A stretch of 64,000 nt of DNA from the NCBI GenBank assembly GCA_015056145.1, contig SVGY01000009.1, forward strand, positions 42,248 to 106,247, in the 5' to 3' direction. A program made the position numbers and the translations under genes. Origin of the DNA: Clostridiales bacterium (lineage in GTDB: Bacteria > Bacillota > Clostridia > Christensenellales > Aristaeellaceae). This document shows, piece after piece, positions 35,141 to 44,121 of this stretch; the stretch's first letter is position 1; each line of letters opens with the position of its first letter. The notes under the pieces were generated by a model, which saw nothing but the letters and a program-made list of their open reading frames with translations, made no database searches and was not told the DNA's origin.

Positions 35141-36108
35141 GCTTCCTCCCCGGCGCAGTCCTCCCTGGGCAGCTCCTGAAGGAGCCTGCGCAGCTCTTCG
35201 TAGGTTTTGAGGGTGTTCATCTGCCTGCGCAGGGCTGTTGCGCCCCGCATGCCGGCAAAATAATGACCAAGATGCTTTCGCATTTCAAGCACGCCCTGGG
35301 TTTCCCCTTTATACTCCACCATCCATTCCAGATGAAGCAGGGCCGTATCCAGCCTTTCCTGGCGGGTTGGGGCGGTGGGCTGTTTTCCGGACAATACCTG
35401 CCCTGCGCCCCGGAACAGCCAGGGATTGCCCATAGCGCCCCGGCCGATCATCAGTCCTGCTGCGCCGGTGGCCTGGAGAATGCGCCTTGCGTCCTCTGGC
35501 TCAAAAACATCGCCGTTGGCAATAACGGGAATGCTGAGCTGACTGCGCAGCTTTCCGATGGCCTCGTAATCCGCCGTGCCGGAATACTGCTGCTCCCGGG
35601 TGCGGCCATGGAAGCAGATCCACTCCAGGCCAAGGCTCTGGGCCGCTTTGCCCAGCTCGATGGCATTCATGGAATCCGCATCGTAGCCCAGCCGGGTTTT
35701 TACCGTAACGGGCAGATGGGTGTTATTCTTTACCGCCTCCATGACTTTATAGGCCACATCCGGGTTGAGCAGCATAGCGCTCCCCTCGCCGATGGATGTC
35801 ACCTTCCTGGCAGGGCAACCCATGTTGATATCCAGCGATGTGAAGCGACCAAGCTCCGTAATGCGCCGGGCTGCTTCCCCCATGACGACGGGATCCTTGC
35901 CAAAAAGCTGGCAGGCGGTGTTGGTTTCCTCTGCGTGCACCCTCAGCAGCTGGGAATACACCCGGTTGCCGGGCTTTGCGCACATATAGCCGATGGCGGA
36001 AACCATTTCGCTGCAGGCATATTCAGCCCCCATGCGGTAGCACAGCACTCTCAGCGGCCAATCCGTAATGCCTGCCATGGGCGCCAGAGATAAAACGGGT
36101 ATCTTCAT
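35137..36108 (-). CDS. dusB: tRNA-dihydrouridine synthase
   Basis: A 323-residue FMN-dependent TIM barrel that reduces uridines in the tRNA D-loop. Motifs: LAPMAGITDWPLRVLC, the catalytic Cys region DINMGCPARKVTSIGEGSAML, VTVKTRLGYD, and ATGAAGLMIGRGAMGNPWLF. Size and motifs fit the DusB group. It lies 4 bases after the GH127-like gene and overlaps the following gene, an unusual setting for dusB. Confidence 0.95.
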   Translation of the reverse strand: MKIPVLSLAPMAGITDWPLRVLCYRMGAEYACSEMVSAIGYMCAKPGNRVYSQLLRVHAEETNTACQLFGKDPVVMGEAARRITELGRFTSLDINMGCPARKVTSIGEGSAMLLNPDVAYKVMEAVKNNTHLPVTVKTRLGYDADSMNAIELGKAAQSLGLEWICFHGRTREQQYSGTADYEAIGKLRSQLSIPVIANGDVFEPEDARRILQATGAAGLMIGRGAMGNPWLFRGAGQVLSGKQPTAPTRQERLDTALLHLEWMVEYKGETQGVLEMRKHLGHYFAGMRGATALRRQMNTLKTYEELRRLLQELPREDCAGEEA

Positions 36109-36112
36109 CCTT

Positions 36113-37768
36113 TTATTCCCTCACACAGGGAAAAGCGGCAATTCTGCCATCGCAGTCCGCATAGGGCATCAGAGTAAGCTGATAGGCAGGGCCTGCGGTT
36201 ACGTTCTGGGGAGGGGGCAGAATAAAGCCGCCACGCTCCTGCCACTGCTCCGCTTCGGAGGCAGCCACCAGCACGCTGGCCTGGCCATTTTCCAGAGATG
36301 CGGTCATGGGCAAAGCAGGATTCAGCGCATACTGCCAGGCCATATCGCTTTCCGGCAGGGACAGGGCCATCAGCCGGTTGCCCACCATAACGCTTGCGCT
36401 TCCACGGAAGCCGGTTTCCAGGCGGGGGTTGGCAGAAAGGGTCAGCACCACTTCATCGCCAGTCTGGAAGGTGCGGCTGAGAGTATGATATTCGCCCCGG
36501 GATACCGCCGTACCCTGGGCGCCGTTCACGCTGAGGGTGGCCTCTTCTGCCCAGCGGGGAATGAGCAATTGCAGCTTGAAGGCCACGGGTTGCTTGGTTT
36601 CCACACGGATGCGCACTTCCCGGCGGGCAAAGCCGCTTACCGTTGCGCTGAAACGCACGGGCACGCCGGCCATGCGGGTCAGGCAGCCGCAGTCCACAGG
36701 CAGCAGATAGGCCAGAGTATCATCCTCACGGCTCATCCACACAGAGCGGCGCAGGGCATACATGGCCCGGAGCAGCATGGACGTCTCGCTGGGATCCGGC
36801 TTGCGGTACAGGCAGCTTTCGTCATCCTTGAGGCGGTTGGTGGGCTGAAGGGTACGCACTCCGTCGCCGGAAAGAAGATCCGGCAGGGCGTTGAGCATGA
36901 TCCTTTCCAGCTTGTCTGCAAAGGCCACGCTGCCGGTAAGGCAAAGCGCATCGTAATAGGCCTCCACCTGGGCACACAGAGCTTCCAGCTCCACGGCACG
37001 GGCGGGATCCTTTCCCGCAAGATGGGGGTCGGCAGAGAACGCACCGCAGGGCATACCGTGAAAACGATAAATGGCGTTAAGGCCCACTTCCGCAGCAGCT
37101 CTGTCACGTCCGGAGCCACTGTACTGGCCCAGCAGGGCGGACATTGCCATGGCATCCGCAGCGCCCTTGCCGGTGGCAAAGCGTTCCATACGGTCGTAAT
37201 ACTTCTTTTCATCGGGGGTATTGCCCTCCGTCTCCCGGCGATACTCCCGCTGGAAAGGGAAAGAATGCATCAGTCCGGATACGTCCGGCAGGCGGGAACG
37301 CAGGGTTTCCAGGATGGTCAGCAGGAAACGCTGGCCGGTGCGCTGGTAAAGCAGGATGGTCAGCCGCAGGGCCTGAGCGCCGCACCAGAAAAGAACCTCT
37401 TCCTCCAGCTGGGGAATGGTTTCAAAAAACATCCGCATGGCAGAAAGCACACGCAGTATGACGTCCTTATCCTTTGTGGATATGGCAATGAGGGTGGCGC
37501 TTTCCATCACATCCAGGAAAAGGCCGGGGTCCGAGGGCAGATATTTACCGGCAGCCTCCACATCGGGCATGGGAGGCATTTCGCTGTATCCGCCAAGGCG
37601 GGTAGCCAGTACCGAATCCAGCGAGGACATGCGGCTTACATCCACAAATTCAAGGGTCTGCCGGATCAAAGCGCCAAGCGGGCCTTCGGGATTGATGGCC
37701 TGATCGGCAAGAGGGGCGAAAACGGGGTTGACCAACGGGGCTCTACGGCATGCAGATGCGGCAGACAT
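36113..37768 (-). CDS. GH127 (DUF1680)-like glycoside hydrolase, probable beta-L-arabinofuranosidase family
   Basis: A 551-residue protein with an alpha/alpha barrel part (residues about 30-380; ETIPQLEEEVLFWCGAQALRL, CLTGSVAFADKLERIMLNAL) and a beta part with LLIPRWAEEATLSVNGAQGT and GEYHTLSRTFQTGDEVVLTLSANPR, which is diagnostic for DUF1680. The N-terminal region is divergent, and I could not match all the catalytic cysteines of characterised beta-L-arabinofuranosidases. It has no signal peptide, so it acts on imported oligosaccharides. AAGGAG lies 8 bases upstream. First gene of the long minus-strand run. Confidence 0.72.
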   Translation of the reverse strand: MSAASACRRAPLVNPVFAPLADQAINPEGPLGALIRQTLEFVDVSRMSSLDSVLATRLGGYSEMPPMPDVEAAGKYLPSDPGLFLDVMESATLIAISTKDKDVILRVLSAMRMFFETIPQLEEEVLFWCGAQALRLTILLYQRTGQRFLLTILETLRSRLPDVSGLMHSFPFQREYRRETEGNTPDEKKYYDRMERFATGKGAADAMAMSALLGQYSGSGRDRAAAEVGLNAIYRFHGMPCGAFSADPHLAGKDPARAVELEALCAQVEAYYDALCLTGSVAFADKLERIMLNALPDLLSGDGVRTLQPTNRLKDDESCLYRKPDPSETSMLLRAMYALRRSVWMSREDDTLAYLLPVDCGCLTRMAGVPVRFSATVSGFARREVRIRVETKQPVAFKLQLLIPRWAEEATLSVNGAQGTAVSRGEYHTLSRTFQTGDEVVLTLSANPRLETGFRGSASVMVGNRLMALSLPESDMAWQYALNPALPMTASLENGQASVLVAASEAEQWQERGGFILPPPQNVTAGPAYQLTLMPYADCDGRIAAFPCVRE

Positions 37769-37825
37769 ACATACTCTCCTTCTTTACATATCGGCCTGAG
37801 CCGATAAATAGCACTATTCTACACC

Positions 37826-37853
37826 ATTATATCGCAAATTCCGCATCGGTCAA
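37826..37853 (-). promoter_or_regulatory. Promoter of the GH127-dusB-exported protein run
   Basis: TTGACC (37853-37848), 16-base spacer, TATAAT (37831-37826). It lies back to back with the plus-strand promoter at 37859-37887. Confidence 0.72.
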
Positions 37854-37858
37854 GGTGC

Positions 37859-37887
37859 TTGTTTAGCGCAGAGAAATTGTGTATAAT
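37859..37887 (+). promoter_or_regulatory. Promoter of the small gene at 37930
   Basis: TTGTTT (37859-37864), 17-base spacer, perfect TATAAT (37882-37887), 42 bases before the ATG. Confidence 0.7.
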
Positions 37888-37929
37888 CCCCTTATCAAAA
37901 CCAAAACACCGAAAGGAATCTGCCCTGTT

Positions 37930-38244
37930 ATGAATACCTCCGAAAATACCGGCCGCCTCTGGATACGGCTGATGAAAAAACACCGTGTTGCCAAAAGCAT
38001 CATTACAGAATGCACCCGGGATAACCCTGAGGATGCACTGCAGCGCATTCTGCCCACGGTGGATCTGGGTCAGCCCCTGTGGCTCCCCCGCCACCAGGCA
38101 GACTGGACGGAGTACGCCATGACCCGTTTCATGCCCGACCATTTTGTGGAAGCTTTTCCCTTTGACAGTATGGAGATCAGCTACATCTACCCAGAGGATG
38201 AGGACCGGCCCGGCCGTCGGCGCAATCCCTGGGAAGATGCGTAA
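37930..38244 (+). CDS. Small hypothetical protein
   Basis: A 104-residue protein of unknown family: MNTSENTGRLWIRLMKKHRVAKSIITECTRDNPEDALQRILP, then a W/P-rich middle and an acidic-basic tail ending GRRRNPWEDA. It is soluble, with no signal or membrane segment. It is supported as a gene by a well-formed promoter, GAAAGGA upstream and a terminator after the stop. The upstream in-frame ATG at 37879 lies inside the promoter and is rejected. Confidence 0.7.
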   Translation: MNTSENTGRLWIRLMKKHRVAKSIITECTRDNPEDALQRILPTVDLGQPLWLPRHQADWTEYAMTRFMPDHFVEAFPFDSMEISYIYPEDEDRPGRRRNPWEDA

Positions 38245-38254
38245 ATTTTTCCTG

Positions 38255-38283
38255 CGCCGGGAAGAAACGGCTTCTTCCCGGCG
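38255..38283. terminator. Terminator after the small gene
   Basis: Perfect 12-bp stem CGCCGGGAAGAA / TTCTTCCCGGCG with loop ACGGC. The T-tail is short (TTATATA). Confidence 0.7.
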
Positions 38284-38346
38284 TTATATATGCACAGAGA
38301 AAAAACCTCTGCCCCCACATACAATGTTTTATGGAGGAATCGCTTT

Positions 38347-38979
38347 ATGAAGAACACGAAAAAGTGGCTTGCCGCACTGCTGGCCTCCGTGCTGCTGTTT
38401 TCCGCCGCCGGCGCCACGGCAGAGATCCGTCAGGGCGATGTGATCTCCTTTGGCCGGTACATGCAGGAAATGCCCGATCAGGATATCCAGTGGCGGGTGC
38501 TGTATGTACACGGCGATACTGCCGTTCTGCTCAGTGACCGCATTCTGGAATGCATGCCCTTTGATCAGGAGGACAACCGCTGGGTGGGCAGCGACCTGTG
38601 CATCTGGCTCAACGGCTGGTTTCTGAATTCCTCCTTCGGATACGAAGAACGCTGGCGCATTCTGCCCGACGAAAGCGGTCTGTATGTGCGCATCCCCACC
38701 CGGGGCGATATGACCAACCCGGCCTACGGCTTCTCTGCCAATCCGGACGCCAAGGATGACCGCCGCATTGCCGCAGGCAGCCCCACCGCCATCAACAATG
38801 GCCTGTGGACAAGCAAGCTCGGCAACAGCACCTACTACCTCCGCTCCACCCCCAACAGCACCAATCTGGACCAGGTGCGTGTAACCGGTTCCATCGGCAT
38901 TGCCCGCATCGACCGGGACAATGTGGGCGTGCGGCCCATGATTACCATTTATATCGGCGGGATGGATCCGTTGGAATGA
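38347..38979 (+). CDS. Exported DUF6273-like protein
   Basis: A 210-residue protein with a signal peptide (MKNTKKWLAALLASVLLFSAAGATAE). The mature part opens IRQGDVISFGRYMQE..DIQWRVLYV and has LLSDRILECMPFD and WVGSDLCIWLNGWFLNSSFGYEERWRIL, which is the DUF6273/sulfatase-modifying-like pattern common in secreted Clostridial proteins. The end VRVTGSIGIARIDRDNVGVRPMITI is also typical. The role is unknown. The start at 38347 follows GGAGG. Confidence 0.78.
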   Translation: MKNTKKWLAALLASVLLFSAAGATAEIRQGDVISFGRYMQEMPDQDIQWRVLYVHGDTAVLLSDRILECMPFDQEDNRWVGSDLCIWLNGWFLNSSFGYEERWRILPDESGLYVRIPTRGDMTNPAYGFSANPDAKDDRRIAAGSPTAINNGLWTSKLGNSTYYLRSTPNSTNLDQVRVTGSIGIARIDRDNVGVRPMITIYIGGMDPLE

Positions 38980-38985
38980 TCTATG

Positions 38986-39023
38986 GCGGGAGGATGCTTT
39001 TCCCCGGGAAAAGCACCCTCCCG
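38986..39023 (+). terminator. Hairpin after the DUF6273 gene
   Basis: CGGGAGG-x-TGCTTTTCCC / GGGAAAAGCA-CCCTCCCG forms a long stem but has no T-run. A second hairpin with a T-rich tail lies at 39069-39105 (AAAGCCTTGTTC / GAAACAGGGCTTTTG) and is the better terminator. Confidence 0.65.
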
Positions 39024-39116
39024 AAAAGCGGATTTCTCTGATTCTTCCAAATGAACAGCCACTATCACAAAGCCTTGTTCTGAATGAAACAGGGCTTTTG
39101 TTTTATCAAAAAACAT

Positions 39117-39144
39117 TTGACATTTTTCCCTGCTCTGCTATAAT
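39117..39144 (+). promoter_or_regulatory. Strong promoter of the isomerase/SDR operon
   Basis: Perfect TTGACA (39117-39122), 16-base spacer ending in TGC, perfect TATAAT (39139-39144), 50 bases before the isomerase start. Confidence 0.82.
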
Positions 39145-39193
39145 GGACACAAGAACTTAAACGTTTACTTAACTACATAGAGGAGGTCTCATC

Positions 39194-40045
39194 ATGCGCC
39201 TTGGAGGAAGCATACCCAAGCCCTTTACCACCGCCGAAGCCTGGGCAGAAGACTGCCGCCGTGCCGGCTACTACGCCTGTACCTGCCCCGTCAATTACGA
39301 AGCCGACGCCGCTACCCGCAAGCATCTTTTGGAGGTGGCCCGGAAAAACAATATCCTTCTGGCTGAAGTGGGCGTGTGGAAGAATACCCTGTCCCCAAAG
39401 CCCGAGGAGCTCAGGGTCAACATGGACTATGCCAAGAATCAGCTGGCTTTTGCCGATGAAATGGGCATCAACTGCTGTGTCAACATCAGCGGCGCCCGGG
39501 GCGAAGTGTGGGACGGCTGGTATCCGGAAAACTACCACGCTGATACCTATGCCCTCATCGTGGATTCCATCCGGGAGATCATCGATGCGGTCAAACCCAC
39601 CCGCACCTTTTACTCCATCGAGCCCATGCCCTGGATGATCCCCTCCAGCCCCGATGAGTACCTCAAACTTATCAAAGACGTGGATCGCCCTGGTTTTGCG
39701 GTGCATATGGACTTTATCAACATGATCAACTCCGTGGAGCGTTTCCTGAACTGGGAAAGCTTTATCCGGGAATGCTTTGTGAAGCTGGGCCCCTGGGTAA
39801 AGAGCGTGCACATCAAGGACGTGAGCCTTGACCAGTACACCCTGCCCTGCAGCCTCAAGGAATGCGCCCCCGGCGACGGTGATCTGGACTACGCCAAGGT
39901 GCTGCACATCATCGAAGAAACCATGCCCGCCCAGATGCCCGTGCTGCTGGAGCACATGACCACCATGGAGGAATACGAAGCTTCCTCCCGCTACGTTACC
40001 GAGCTGGCTAAGAAAGAATCCGTCATTATTGACGGCAGCAACTGA
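39194..40045 (+). CDS. Sugar phosphate isomerase/epimerase family TIM-barrel protein
   Basis: A 283-residue xylose-isomerase-like (AP endonuclease 2 fold) protein. Metal-binding acidic and His residues are placed along the barrel: LAEVGVWKN, FYSIEPMPWMIP (Glu), VHMDFINMI (His/Asp), WVKSVHIKDVSL (His/Asp), CAPGDGDLDY and VLLEHM (Glu). Such enzymes isomerise ketoses, inositols or related carbonyl sugars; the substrate is not predictable. GAGGAGG lies 7 bases upstream. It is co-transcribed with the following SDR, so the two may handle the same sugar. Confidence 0.85.
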   Translation: MRLGGSIPKPFTTAEAWAEDCRRAGYYACTCPVNYEADAATRKHLLEVARKNNILLAEVGVWKNTLSPKPEELRVNMDYAKNQLAFADEMGINCCVNISGARGEVWDGWYPENYHADTYALIVDSIREIIDAVKPTRTFYSIEPMPWMIPSSPDEYLKLIKDVDRPGFAVHMDFINMINSVERFLNWESFIRECFVKLGPWVKSVHIKDVSLDQYTLPCSLKECAPGDGDLDYAKVLHIIEETMPAQMPVLLEHMTTMEEYEASSRYVTELAKKESVIIDGSN

Positions 40046-40082
40046 ACCATTACCATACAAAAACAGAAAGGAACAAAAAATC

Positions 40083-40835
40083 ATGCTTCAGGTTAAAGGA
40101 AAATGGACTCTCATCACCGGTGCAAGCCGTGGCATCGGCTACCTTACCGCCCTTTTTATGGCCAAGCGGGGCAGCAACCTCATCCTGCACGCCCGCACCA
40201 AGGCCAATGCCCAGAAGGTGCTTGACGAAGTGAAGGCCCTTGGCGTGGAAGCCTACGCTGTGGGCGCAGAGCTCAGCGATCTTGCCCAGGTGGAAAGTAT
40301 GCTTCAGGAAATCGATCAGCTGGGCGTACAGGTGGATATCGTGCTCAACAACGCCGGTCTGCAGATCGCTTACCGCACCGAGTATCTCACCACTCCCCCT
40401 TCCGACTATACCGAAAGCTTCAAGATCAATACCATCGCCCCTGCCATGATCATGTACCACTTCCTGCCTGGCATGATCCAGCGTGGCTTTGGCCGCATCC
40501 TCAACACCACCAGCGGCATCCGGCTGGAGCCCCAGCAGGCGGGCTATTCTGCCAGCAAGGCCGCCCTGGATAAGATCACCATCGACCTGGGCTCCACCGT
40601 GGAGGGCACCGATGTTATGATCAACCTGACCGACCCGGGCTGGTGCCGCACCGACCTTGGCGGACCCCAGGCTCCCAATGCTCCCGAAAGCGCCATCCCC
40701 GGCATTGTGGTGGGCGTATTTGTGGAGGACAAGAAATCCGGCCGTTTCCTCGGCGCACAGAACTTTGCCGGCATGACCCTGGAAGAGGGCGTTGCCAAGG
40801 CTGAAAAGGAATTCGATTCTCCCTACGGAAAGTAA
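40083..40835 (+). CDS. SDR-family NAD(P)-dependent oxidoreductase
   Basis: A 250-residue classical short-chain dehydrogenase. The cofactor loop TGASRGIG is at residues 12-19, LNNAG about 88-92, catalytic Ser in LNTTSGIR, and YSASK about 157-161. The end has a GWCRTDLGG segment. The Arg in TGASRG favours NADP. AAAGGAA precedes the ATG at 40083. It lies 37 bases after the isomerase gene and is followed by a terminator. The substrate is unknown. Confidence 0.9.
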   Translation: MLQVKGKWTLITGASRGIGYLTALFMAKRGSNLILHARTKANAQKVLDEVKALGVEAYAVGAELSDLAQVESMLQEIDQLGVQVDIVLNNAGLQIAYRTEYLTTPPSDYTESFKINTIAPAMIMYHFLPGMIQRGFGRILNTTSGIRLEPQQAGYSASKAALDKITIDLGSTVEGTDVMINLTDPGWCRTDLGGPQAPNAPESAIPGIVVGVFVEDKKSGRFLGAQNFAGMTLEEGVAKAEKEFDSPYGK

Positions 40836-40852
40836 TCTGCGTATCATTCTGC

Positions 40853-40886
40853 CCGGCGGTTTGCACAAAACCGCCGGATTTCTTTT
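40853..40886 (+). terminator. Terminator of the isomerase/SDR operon
   Basis: CCGGCGGTTT (40853-40862) pairs with AAACCGCCGG (40868-40877), followed by ATTTCTTTT. Confidence 0.82.
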
Positions 40887-40901
40887 GAAAGGCCATCCGT
40901 C

Positions 40902-42179
40902 ATGATCAATATACCGGAAACAATCAAAGCCGCCCTGCACCTGGCCAGGAAACACGGCGGCAAGCAGGGGCTCAATTGCATTGCGGAGCTCGATAAAACA
41001 GCAATGAAGCAGGCTGCCTCCCTGAAAGCAAATCATGCCGAGCAACCCCTGCCCCTTTGCGGCGTTCCCGTTCTCGTTAAGGATAATATCGATGTCCGAG
41101 GCCTGCATACCACCGCCGGAAGCCTCGCCCTGAGCGACAACGTCGCTGCGGAGGATGCGCCTGTCATCCGCAATCTGCGCAGAAAAGGCGCAGTGATTCT
41201 TGGCAAAACAAACATGACCGAATTTGCCAACTATACCACTGATGACATGCCTGCCGGCTACAGTTCACGGGGTGGTCAGGTGATCCATGCCGCTCATCCC
41301 TCTCTGAGCCCTTCGGGCTCCTCCAGCGGCTCGGCGGTAGCGGTGGCTGCAGGCATTGTCCCCATGGCTGTGGGAACGGATACCTCCTTTTCCGTGGTGG
41401 CGTGCGCTCAGGCCAACGGAATCTGCGGCCTGAAACCACCCGCAGGCGCATTATCCCCGGAGGGAATCATCCCCATTTCCATAACGCTGGACAGCGCAGG
41501 TTCCATGGCGAAGAACCTGACGGATACACTGTCGCTGTATTCCGCCATGCGCAACGAGCCGCTGCCGCCCCTTGCCCCAGCCCCGGCAAGCAGCCTGCGC
41601 ATCGCTGTGAATACAGCAAATACAGAGCTTGTGTCAGAAGGGCAGCTTACCTTCCTTATGCAGACTGTTTCCTCCCTTGAAAAAGGCGGAGCATACACAG
41701 AGCATATCCGGCAAATGCCCACGCCCTATCAAAGAATCATCATGCAATGGGAATTCCGGCCGCATCTGGAAGCATACCTTCGCACCTCGGGTGCTTCCCG
41801 AAAAACCCTTGCAGATATCATCGCATTCTACGAAGCGCATCCCCGGAAAATGATGAAATACGGAATCACCCTCCTGAAAAAAGCCTGCGACGAAACACCG
41901 GGCGGGCTTCAGGGAACGCCTTATCTGGAAGCCCTGGAGCAGCGCAAAAATGCCAGGGAAGCCACAGTCCGGAAACTGCAGGATTATGATGCCGTAATCA
42001 TGACCGGCCCCACCAATATCATGCATTTCTGCGGCCTTCCCTCGCTGTGCATCGCCGGCGCACAAACTGGCGATTATGGCGTACGCAGAGGACTGATCTT
42101 ATACGGCGCAGATGAACTCAGGCTGTACAGGGCAGCCCTTGCGGTAGAAAAATTGCTGCACCACACTGTATTGCAGTAA
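40902..42179 (+). CDS. Amidase-signature family protein with altered active-site motif
   Basis: A 425-residue amidase-signature protein. The catalytic Lys is in VLVKDNIDVRGLHTTAGS, the cis-Ser in SPSGSSSGSAVAVAAG, and GTDTSFSVVACAQANGICGLKP stands where most members have GTDTGGSIR. The Ser that acts as nucleophile in the family is kept but both neighbouring glycines are replaced. The protein is also shorter than most members (about 470). It may be a divergent amidase or an atypical hydrolase. Pathway unknown. GAAAGG lies 9 bases before the ATG. Confidence 0.82.
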   Translation: MINIPETIKAALHLARKHGGKQGLNCIAELDKTAMKQAASLKANHAEQPLPLCGVPVLVKDNIDVRGLHTTAGSLALSDNVAAEDAPVIRNLRRKGAVILGKTNMTEFANYTTDDMPAGYSSRGGQVIHAAHPSLSPSGSSSGSAVAVAAGIVPMAVGTDTSFSVVACAQANGICGLKPPAGALSPEGIIPISITLDSAGSMAKNLTDTLSLYSAMRNEPLPPLAPAPASSLRIAVNTANTELVSEGQLTFLMQTVSSLEKGGAYTEHIRQMPTPYQRIIMQWEFRPHLEAYLRTSGASRKTLADIIAFYEAHPRKMMKYGITLLKKACDETPGGLQGTPYLEALEQRKNAREATVRKLQDYDAVIMTGPTNIMHFCGLPSLCIAGAQTGDYGVRRGLILYGADELRLYRAALAVEKLLHHTVLQ

Positions 42180-42306
42180 CGGTGCAGCCATCCCGCATGT
42201 TTTTTGGCGCAATTCCTCCCCATCTTACAATTTTTGTGCTATACTTCCCCCATGGACGAAAGCATCGCCCTGCAAAAACGCAACAAAAGACAGGAGTGTT
42301 TCTGAT

Positions 42307-43362
42307 ATGCTCATCTCTCCCGCAGACACCTCTTATGTAAAGCCTCTGGGCCGCACTACCCCCATAGAAAAGGGGCTGTGGCTTTGCTGGTCCGGCTCCG
42401 GAGCAGAATTTACCTTCACCGGTGCCAAATGCCGCATCACCATCCTTGGCGACGACCAGAGCAAAGCGCCTGAAACCCCCGAAAACCACGCCCGTCTTGC
42501 TATCGAGATCAACGGGGAACGAGTGGTTTCCCAGCAGATCGCCGATAAAGTGAATACCTTTGCCTTTGAGCATTCCGAAAACCGGGACTGGCATGTGAGG
42601 ATCATCAAGCTGTCCGAATCCGCCATGGCCACCTGCGTCCTCAGCCAAATCGAATGCGACGGAACCCCTGCCCCCACGCAGAAAAAGCTCCATGCCATGG
42701 AAATCGTGGGTGATTCCATCACCTGCGGCTATGGCATCGATGATCCTGTAGCTGAGCATCCCTTCCACACTGCCACCGAGGACGTGACCCAGGCCTACGC
42801 CTATCTGGCCGCTCAGGAACTCAATGCGGATTATGCCATCGTCAGCCTCAGCGGCTGGGGCATCATCTCCGGCTACACCGGCAACGGCGAACGCTCCGGC
42901 GACCAGCTGCTGCCCCCTTACTACGACAAGGCTGGCTATTGCCATCAAACCTTCGAGGGTATGAAGCCTCAGCAGCTCAGCTGGGATTTCAGCCGTTTTA
43001 CCCCGGAAGTGGTCATCGTCAACCTGGGCACCAATGACGACAGCTTCACCGGCGAAGATGAAGAGCGCCAGTCCGAATACTGCCGGGAATACCAGTTGTT
43101 CCTGAAAAAAATCCGCCGTCTGAATCCCTCCGCCTCCATTCTGTGCACGTTGGGCATGATGGGCGATCGGCTCTATCCTCAGGTAGCAAAGGCCGTTGCC
43201 CAGTATACCGCCGAAACCGGAGATACCAATGTGGACTGCCTCCACTTCACCCCCCAGACTGCCGAGGATGGCTACAGTTCCGACTGGCACCCCTCCAAGC
43301 TGACCCAGCGCCGTGCCGGCGCCGCCCTTGCAGACAAGCTGAAAAACTGGCTGGGGTGGTAA
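42307..43362 (+). CDS. CE2-like SGNH/GDSL carbohydrate esterase
   Basis: A 351-residue protein with the two-part CE2 structure: an N-terminal jelly-roll (residues 1-125; LWLCWSGSGAEFTFTGAKCRITILGD) and an SGNH hydrolase domain. Catalytic motifs are EIVGDSITCGYG (Ser), VSLSGWG (Gly), VNLGTNDDSF (Asn) and SSDWHPSKL (Asp-x-x-His pair). CE2 enzymes remove acetyl groups from xylan or mannan. It has no signal peptide, so it acts on imported oligosaccharides. CAGGAG lies 10 bases upstream. Only an extended -10, TGC-TATACT at 42240-42245, is clear as a promoter. Confidence 0.88.
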   Translation: MLISPADTSYVKPLGRTTPIEKGLWLCWSGSGAEFTFTGAKCRITILGDDQSKAPETPENHARLAIEINGERVVSQQIADKVNTFAFEHSENRDWHVRIIKLSESAMATCVLSQIECDGTPAPTQKKLHAMEIVGDSITCGYGIDDPVAEHPFHTATEDVTQAYAYLAAQELNADYAIVSLSGWGIISGYTGNGERSGDQLLPPYYDKAGYCHQTFEGMKPQQLSWDFSRFTPEVVIVNLGTNDDSFTGEDEERQSEYCREYQLFLKKIRRLNPSASILCTLGMMGDRLYPQVAKAVAQYTAETGDTNVDCLHFTPQTAEDGYSSDWHPSKLTQRRAGAALADKLKNWLGW

Positions 43363-43394
43363 CGGGCACAGAAAAGGCTTTATTTTACAACATT

Positions 43395-43454
43395 GCAACC
43401 TGAGGTTGCCAAAATGCAAAGCTGGGTTGGTGGTCTGTGCATGCGGTTTATGAT
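43395..43454 (+). promoter_or_regulatory. Operator and promoter of the XRE gene at 43491
   Basis: Perfect palindrome GCAACCT-G-AGGTTGC at 43395-43409, then TTGGTG (43427-43432), 16-base spacer, TATGAT (43449-43454). The palindrome resembles the one at 19075-19089. Confidence 0.55.
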
Positions 43455-43490
43455 AAAAAAATGCCATCAACATACAGGGAGGCATATTTT

Positions 43491-44042
43491 ATGAGTTTTG
43501 GCGAAAATCTCAGAACCATCCGCAGGGAGCGGGGAATGACCCAGGAACAGCTGGCGGAAATGCTGGAAGTATCCCGGCAGGCAGTTTCCAAATGGGAGGC
43601 CGAGGGAGGATACCCCGAAGCGGAAAAGCTGATCCTTCTTGCAAAAAAGCTGGACGTATCGCTGGACCGTCTGATGGACAACGCTGTGGAAGAAAGCCTC
43701 CCCGTGCAGGAAACTGCCGCTGCTCCTGCCACCGCTGGCAGCATTTTGATTCCTGTTTTCGATGGCAGCAAAACCGTCAATTGTCTTTCTGTAAAGTATG
43801 ACAAAATTGCCTTTCCTGCGAAGAAAGAGCCGCCCTTTATTCTTTCCGGCATTGACCGCTTCGGTGTTTTTGGCGAACACTCCGTCATTCTGGGCTGGTA
43901 TGAGGATGAGGAAACCGTCAAAAAGGAGCTTCACGCCATTCTTGATGCCATCGAAAAACGGCATTCTCTCTATACATTGCAGTATTTTTCTCCCGTACGT
44001 TTTACCGCCTTCGGCACGGCCGCACGGGTGGAGAAAGCCTGA
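43491..44042 (+). CDS. XRE-family regulator with C-terminal sensory-like domain
   Basis: A 183-residue protein. The N-terminal HTH is MSFGENLRTIRRERGMTQEQLAEMLEVSRQAVSKWEAEGGYPEAEKL, the same subfamily as the regulator at 18271. After a Pro/Ala linker, residues 85-180 form an unrecognised alpha/beta domain (SGIDRFGVFGEHSVILGWYEDEETVKKELHAI). The start at 43491 follows GGGAGG. The gene is followed by a terminator. The signal is unknown, and its targets may include the adjacent CE2 gene. Confidence 0.82.
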   Translation: MSFGENLRTIRRERGMTQEQLAEMLEVSRQAVSKWEAEGGYPEAEKLILLAKKLDVSLDRLMDNAVEESLPVQETAAAPATAGSILIPVFDGSKTVNCLSVKYDKIAFPAKKEPPFILSGIDRFGVFGEHSVILGWYEDEETVKKELHAILDAIEKRHSLYTLQYFSPVRFTAFGTAARVEKA

Positions 44043-44065
44043 CACCATTATTCTAGCAAAAGGAC

Positions 44066-44106
44066 AAAATCCCCGGAGCGAATTTTCGCCCGGGGATTGC
44101 TTTATT
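44066..44106. terminator. Bidirectional terminator between XRE and glycosyltransferase genes
   Basis: AATCCCCGG (44068-44076) pairs with CCGGGGATT (44090-44098), with T-rich tails on both sides. Confidence 0.78.
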
Positions 44107-44121
44107 GTTTCCGAAGACGGC

